Shown here in pieces: positions 60,416 to 64,000 of a stretch of 64,000 bases of DNA; the first letter of the stretch is position 1, and every line of letters begins with the position of its first letter. The notes under the pieces were generated by a model, which made no database searches, had not been told where the DNA came from, and saw only the letters and a program-made list of their open reading frames with translations. The stretch covers positions 372,001-436,000 of the forward strand of contig CP136493.1 of NCBI GenBank assembly GCA_032768795.1. The letters are read 5' to 3'. This DNA is from Tremella fuciformis (lineage: Eukaryota; Basidiomycota; Tremellomycetes; Tremellales; Tremellaceae). Made by a program: the position numbers and the translations under genes.

Positions 60416-61700
60416 TGTCACGCCTGCGGGTAGTCTGCGGTAGCGAGAGGTCTGCCTTGGGTACTGAAGGGGTTTAGTCTCTGGCTCGTAGAGCTTGATG
60501 ACTGCCTTAGGTACTGAGGTGACTGAAGTGTTGGGTTAAGACCAACTGGGTGACTTTGTGTGAAGAGAAGACACAAGATCCATTGCTGAAGAAGATGGGG
60601 GGAAGGGCCAGATGAGGCCTCCTTTTATACCCTTCACATATAAAAGGTAGGACTAATTAAAGAGGGGTCGTGAGGGATTTACTGACCAATCAGATAAATG
60701 CCTCACTTAGACCACCGTGGGAAACTACATGCTAGCCAATAGGAAAAATGCCTCAAAGGTGGAGGCTGACTAAGCTCTTTGACTAGCCAATAGGAAAAAT
60801 GCCTCAGAGGTGGAGGCTTACTAAGCGAGGTGGAGGCTGACTAATCAACTGATAAACGTTCTCCAAATAACACATCATTCCATGAGTCATGTTTTCTCCT
60901 TTTCCTTATTGTCAGGAAACCGACACGGCATCCTGACCACGAGACTACCACGAGGCAACTTCCGACGGAAACATCCAAAGGATCCTACGAACCGAAGAAC
61001 GTGAGTACGATAGAACCGTCACTATTAGTCACGAATAACTACGACTTGCTCTTGAAAGCGCTGGAACAACCTGGAGAACGATAGAAGGATACGTCTCAGT
61101 CTTCCATCGGCCGAGTTGAGATAGGAACGCACGCAAGGACAAGAGTCAGGTCCACGATAACGGAGGATAGAGTTATCTCACAGTCAGGGCCACGGGGCGG
61201 AGACCGAGGACGATAAGGACGACGACGGGCACGCAAGGAGATTAGATGCAAGCCAGCGCGGAGAGAAGACGATAGAAGAGAAGAGAGACGACGAGAGAAT
61301 ACTAGAGAGTATTGGGAACGAGTAGAAGCGACTAGGAGAACGATGGAACGATCCACGAAGGACGATGCTAGAAGGATCAGAGTGAGAGCGGGCGAGAGTC
61401 AGCAGATACTTAAGAAGGAAGATCGCAGAGGAAGTTCCTCAGCGATCTAGTTAACTAGTCCTCTAGATAGAACGTCTACTTAGAGAATCGACCGTACCAG
61501 TGACGAGAGATAGATAGGTGAAGTGAGTCTTGATCGCTCCTCACCCAGCTTGGTTCCACTCTACTCTTGTTCGTTACTATCTGTTACGAATAGTCGTTAA
61601 TAGTTAGCAGCTTGAACCGATAGATTGATTTAGGTGAGCTTTAGTTGGATCTAATACAGGTCACCGGGTACAGGTCTGACACTTATCACGAGTCATAACA
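60416..61700 (-). repeat. Family-1-like LTR, reverse, split by another solo LTR
   Basis: Parts 60416-60909 and 61687-61700 make 508 bp. The left part begins TGTCACGCCTGCGGG and is near-identical to the R/U5 half of the element 1 LTR, including ATCCATTGCT; U3 differs and has repeated GGTGGAGGCT(G/T)ACTAA and AATGCCTCA motifs. The right end is GAGTCATAACA. Flanks do not match (ATAGA, ACTTT), so a rearrangement or lost element is likely. Confidence 0.75.
60910..61681. repeat. Solo LTR (772 bp), possible TRIM partner family
   Basis: TGTCAGGAAACC ... ACAGGTCTGACA, with exact duplication CTTAT (60905-60909 and 61682-61686), inserted in the preceding reverse LTR. Confidence 0.92.
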
Positions 61701-63015
61701 ACTTTCCTCATCTGTACATATGACATGAGGACTGAGTATACGGACATCGAGCTCAATGTTGTCTCCTGGTCTTGGCAAGGGGGAGTCCCATCTTGTACCG
61801 TACGTTTTGACCCCGGATTACCCTTATTGGATGCATGTGATTCCAAGTAGCTTGGAATGTACACAAGGCTACTTCATTCAGTAATGAGAACGCAGTATAA
61901 CATACCTCATGCTGATTAGAGAGCAAATCCTGATTCCCGGATTGGGACGTATGGAGAAGGTGAAAGGCCATTCCGGTGAAATCACCGCTGGCAGAGAAAC
62001 CATGGCATGTTAAGCGTTCAAAGAGTAGCCTCATGTACAAAAAGCATGGAGCTATACGTGCTAGTAGACTGGCCTGCATTGTCTACAAATCGGCACGCGG
62101 CGGTGTTAGTAGCATCTGCGGTCGAGTTCAAGTCCTAACAAGCTCGACTGCAATGTCATGAGCAGGCAAACAAGCTTGCAAGGACCACTCTGGTTGAGGC
62201 AAGCGGGGACTACATGGTAAAAACATACGTTCATCAGGTGACCACTGCGGCAGTTGGTGCTTGCTTGGCCGACACAAGTCGCAAGGGAGGTGAGGATCTT
62301 GGCTCCCTTCTGTTGCCGCAAGCGGTCTGCCATGCTCAAAAGATGACCCAAAACTCATCTCGACCAACGCAAGCACCCCAGCTCAGCCGATGAGCTCGAG
62401 CTGACGCCCAGACTTTCTATACGAGATATTTCCCCCTCGCGCATACCCAAGCTGCTCGTTGGTATGTACCGGGATGTGTATCGCTATCACCGGTGTTTAA
62501 CCCGCTTTAACAGGCGATGGTCAAAGACAAACGTGCCGAGCAGGTTACCCGTCGTTTTTCCGCAACCAGAAGATGTGCAAGTTCCTCCTTGGGTGGTGGA
62601 TGACGCAATTGCCCCGGAGAACGTGTCTTGCGAATCTCATCTCTGGCTTGGAGATGATTCCGAGGCGTGTTTAACCGTGTACATCAACCTGCTCGGCATA
62701 TTCTGGTGGTCGCCGGGATCTCAAACCTCTAGATGTCATGGTCATCCTGAACGGGATTGCACTTTTGACGATACCAACCTCGTACAATGCTGGAAGGGTC
62801 CTTGGTTGGAGAGTTATCTTTTGGGAATTAGTGATGAGGAAAACTGGGGTAACCATACCAGATCGGCACCTCGTCAGACTTGAGGCTTTCGGACAATCCC
62901 TGCAGCTCTGGTGGACCACTGTCCAGCCTACTATTGCCCCTCGCACCGCCTCTTGATATGAGGTTGGTTGCCTGGCTCTGTCTCCACGGTAGTCAACTCC
63001 CCGTTTCTGCATCAG
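61701..63015. other. Unassigned stretch, no convincing gene
   Basis: The longest frame is a 139-codon ORF at 62464-62883 (plus) starting MYRDVYRYHRC. It is Trp-rich and has no recognised motif. It could be an exon of an unknown gene or chance. No LTR ends or TIRs were found here. Confidence 0.35.
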
Positions 63016-63450
63016 TGTCACGACGGCCACGCCCTCGACGACCTACACACGTGGCCGACACCTCTCACGTGGCCGACACGTGACCTACCTCGGGCTAGAG
63101 AACCTCGACAAGGGAGTAGATGTTGGATGAACGCCCAACAACGGGAAGCAGGCGCAGAGTCATATAGGATGCCCCGGGTGCCCGTCGTAGTTCTTCAGCA
63201 CTCTCTGATTGAGTCTCATGGATCACCATTGATGATCTCACTCTTGCCGTGGCACGCAGCGTGGCTGAGTCGCACTCACGCTGTATCCTCGACGACCTTG
63301 TTACCTCGACAACCTTGTAACCTCGACGAGGATCCAACCTTGACGAGGATCCAACCTCGACATCCTCGTTTCTACCCCTTTATCCTTTATTCTTGACTCT
63401 GATATTGTGTGAGAGGGCCTCTGCCAACGGGAGAGCGCAGCATCGTGACA
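63016..63450 (+). repeat. Family-F LTR (435 bp)
   Basis: TGTCACGACGGCC ... GCATCGTGACA, uninterrupted, close to 15140-16086 and 37805-38240. Flanks ATCAG and GTAGC do not match. It contains four to five CCTCGACGAGGATCC-type units at 63285-63370. Confidence 0.88.
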
Positions 63451-63454
63451 GTAG

Positions 63455-63602
63455 CCTTGTCAAGGTTTATCCTCAACAAGCCAGACCAGCTGCGACCAAC
63501 AATAACTCCGCCTATAACGCTGACACCCTCGACAACCTTGTAGAATGTCGCCGCCTGTTGCCCTTCTCATCACTCATAGCAAGTGCTGAGCGGGCAACAG
63601 GT
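63455..63602 (+). repeat. Partial copia LTR
   Basis: Reverse complement of part of the copia LTR (about 29645-29795), for example ACTCCGCCTATAACGC and AGCAAGTGCTGAGCGGGCAA, with substitutions. It abuts the family-F LTR and is incomplete on both sides. Confidence 0.82.
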
Positions 63603-63933
63603 GATTGGAACTATACAGCCACAGAGCTATAGATTTTGTCAAAAATCAGCTCCAAAGGGGAGGGCATCCAGTGCCTTGTGGATCCAGAGTCATTTGGGGG
63701 GTCGGTCGTGAACAAATCACCAGAGAATAGCGTTAGACAACTTGGAGAGGACACAATGCACATTCGGAAAGGCCGGACATCTCTGATCGATTCCCCCACT
63801 TGCACCCCAGGGGCCTGTGCGAAATACGCTCCCGGGGGTTTCCTGGAACGCCTATCCAAAAATCTGGGTGCAAGCCAAATCGGCTTCGTCAAAAACATTC
63901 TTTCATCCGTCTCTCCACCTCTTTTTTGAGACC
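63603..63933. other. Gap before a possible gene start
   Basis: There is a short open frame but no recognised motif. It could be a promoter and leader for the frame at 63934. Confidence 0.3.
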
Positions 63934-64000
63934 ATGCCCCGTCTATCCATCGATTCTGATAGCACTCTGGTCGGCCATGCGCCCGATCTGTCACCCATCG
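63934..64000 (+). CDS. Possible start of a gene cut by the window edge
   Basis: ATG at 63934 (context GAGACCATGCC) opens a frame that stays open for the last 22 codons, beginning MPRLSIDSDSTLVG. Too little is present to identify it or to be sure it is coding. Confidence 0.3.
   Translation, partial: MPRLSIDSDSTLVGHAPDLSPI

Noticed and set aside
62040..62160. tRNA-like T-loop (GAGTTCAAGTCCT)
   Set aside because: The arms around it do not pair and no D-arm, anticodon arm or acceptor stem can be drawn.

Overview
The window looks like a piece of a fungal nuclear chromosome, most likely from a basidiomycete. The signs are many short GT-AG introns (about 40-130 nt), proteins rich in low-complexity runs, a divergent kinesin gene, and a repeat load made of Ty3 chromodomain elements, a Ty1/copia element, a MULE with SWIM and zinc-knuckle regions, a pogo-type element and an integrase-core transposase of the type expanded in basidiomycetes. 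The species cannot be named from the sequence. No rRNA gene, convincing tRNA or CRISPR array was seen.

Layout. (1) 1-9.2 kb: repeats. A complete, very young Ty3 chromodomain element (1851-7902, identical 482-bp LTRs, TSD AGTGC) lies among older solo LTRs, an OTU-like protease fragment and a 32-bp tandem repeat. (2) 9.3-14.1 kb and 18.9-28.2 kb: a GC-rich island of six multi-exon genes (A-C forward, D-F reverse). Only one, a divergent kinesin, is recognisable. The two halves are separated by 14.4-18.6 kb of LTR debris in which solo LTRs sit inside other LTRs. A short dispersed repeat (GCGGGCTGCGGG next to TCACACCGAACACGTGG) marks several gene borders. (3) 28.4-37.2 kb: an unknown gene split in frame by a young copia element (29564-34593), facing a convergent integrase-core transposase. 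(4) 37.8-48.8 kb: DNA transposons, namely a MULE relic, a pogo-type element (40165-41981), a nearly abutting MULE (42000-45851) and a gene with a PD-(D/E)XK-like pattern. (5) 48.8-61.7 kb: a nested insertion stack. An old Ty3 element (5' LTR 48822-49189) is interrupted by a 627-bp TRIM, which is itself interrupted by a second complete Ty3 element (49679-55867), and also by two solo LTRs and terminal LTR debris. (6) 61.7-64 kb: mostly unassigned sequence with two LTR fragments and a possible gene start at the edge.

How the parts work together. The two intact Ty3 elements carry a full expression programme readable from the DNA: a TATA box in U3, a 5' end of R complementary to the PBS just after the LTR (self-priming as in Tf1/sushi elements), gag, an A AAA AAC slippery site followed by a predicted H-type pseudoknot giving a -1 shift into pol, a chromodomain at the end of pol, and a PPT overlapping the pol stop. 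The older third family shows the same self-priming geometry with a different but still complementary pair of sequences, which is covariation support for the mechanism. Exact target-site duplications let most insertion events be ordered.
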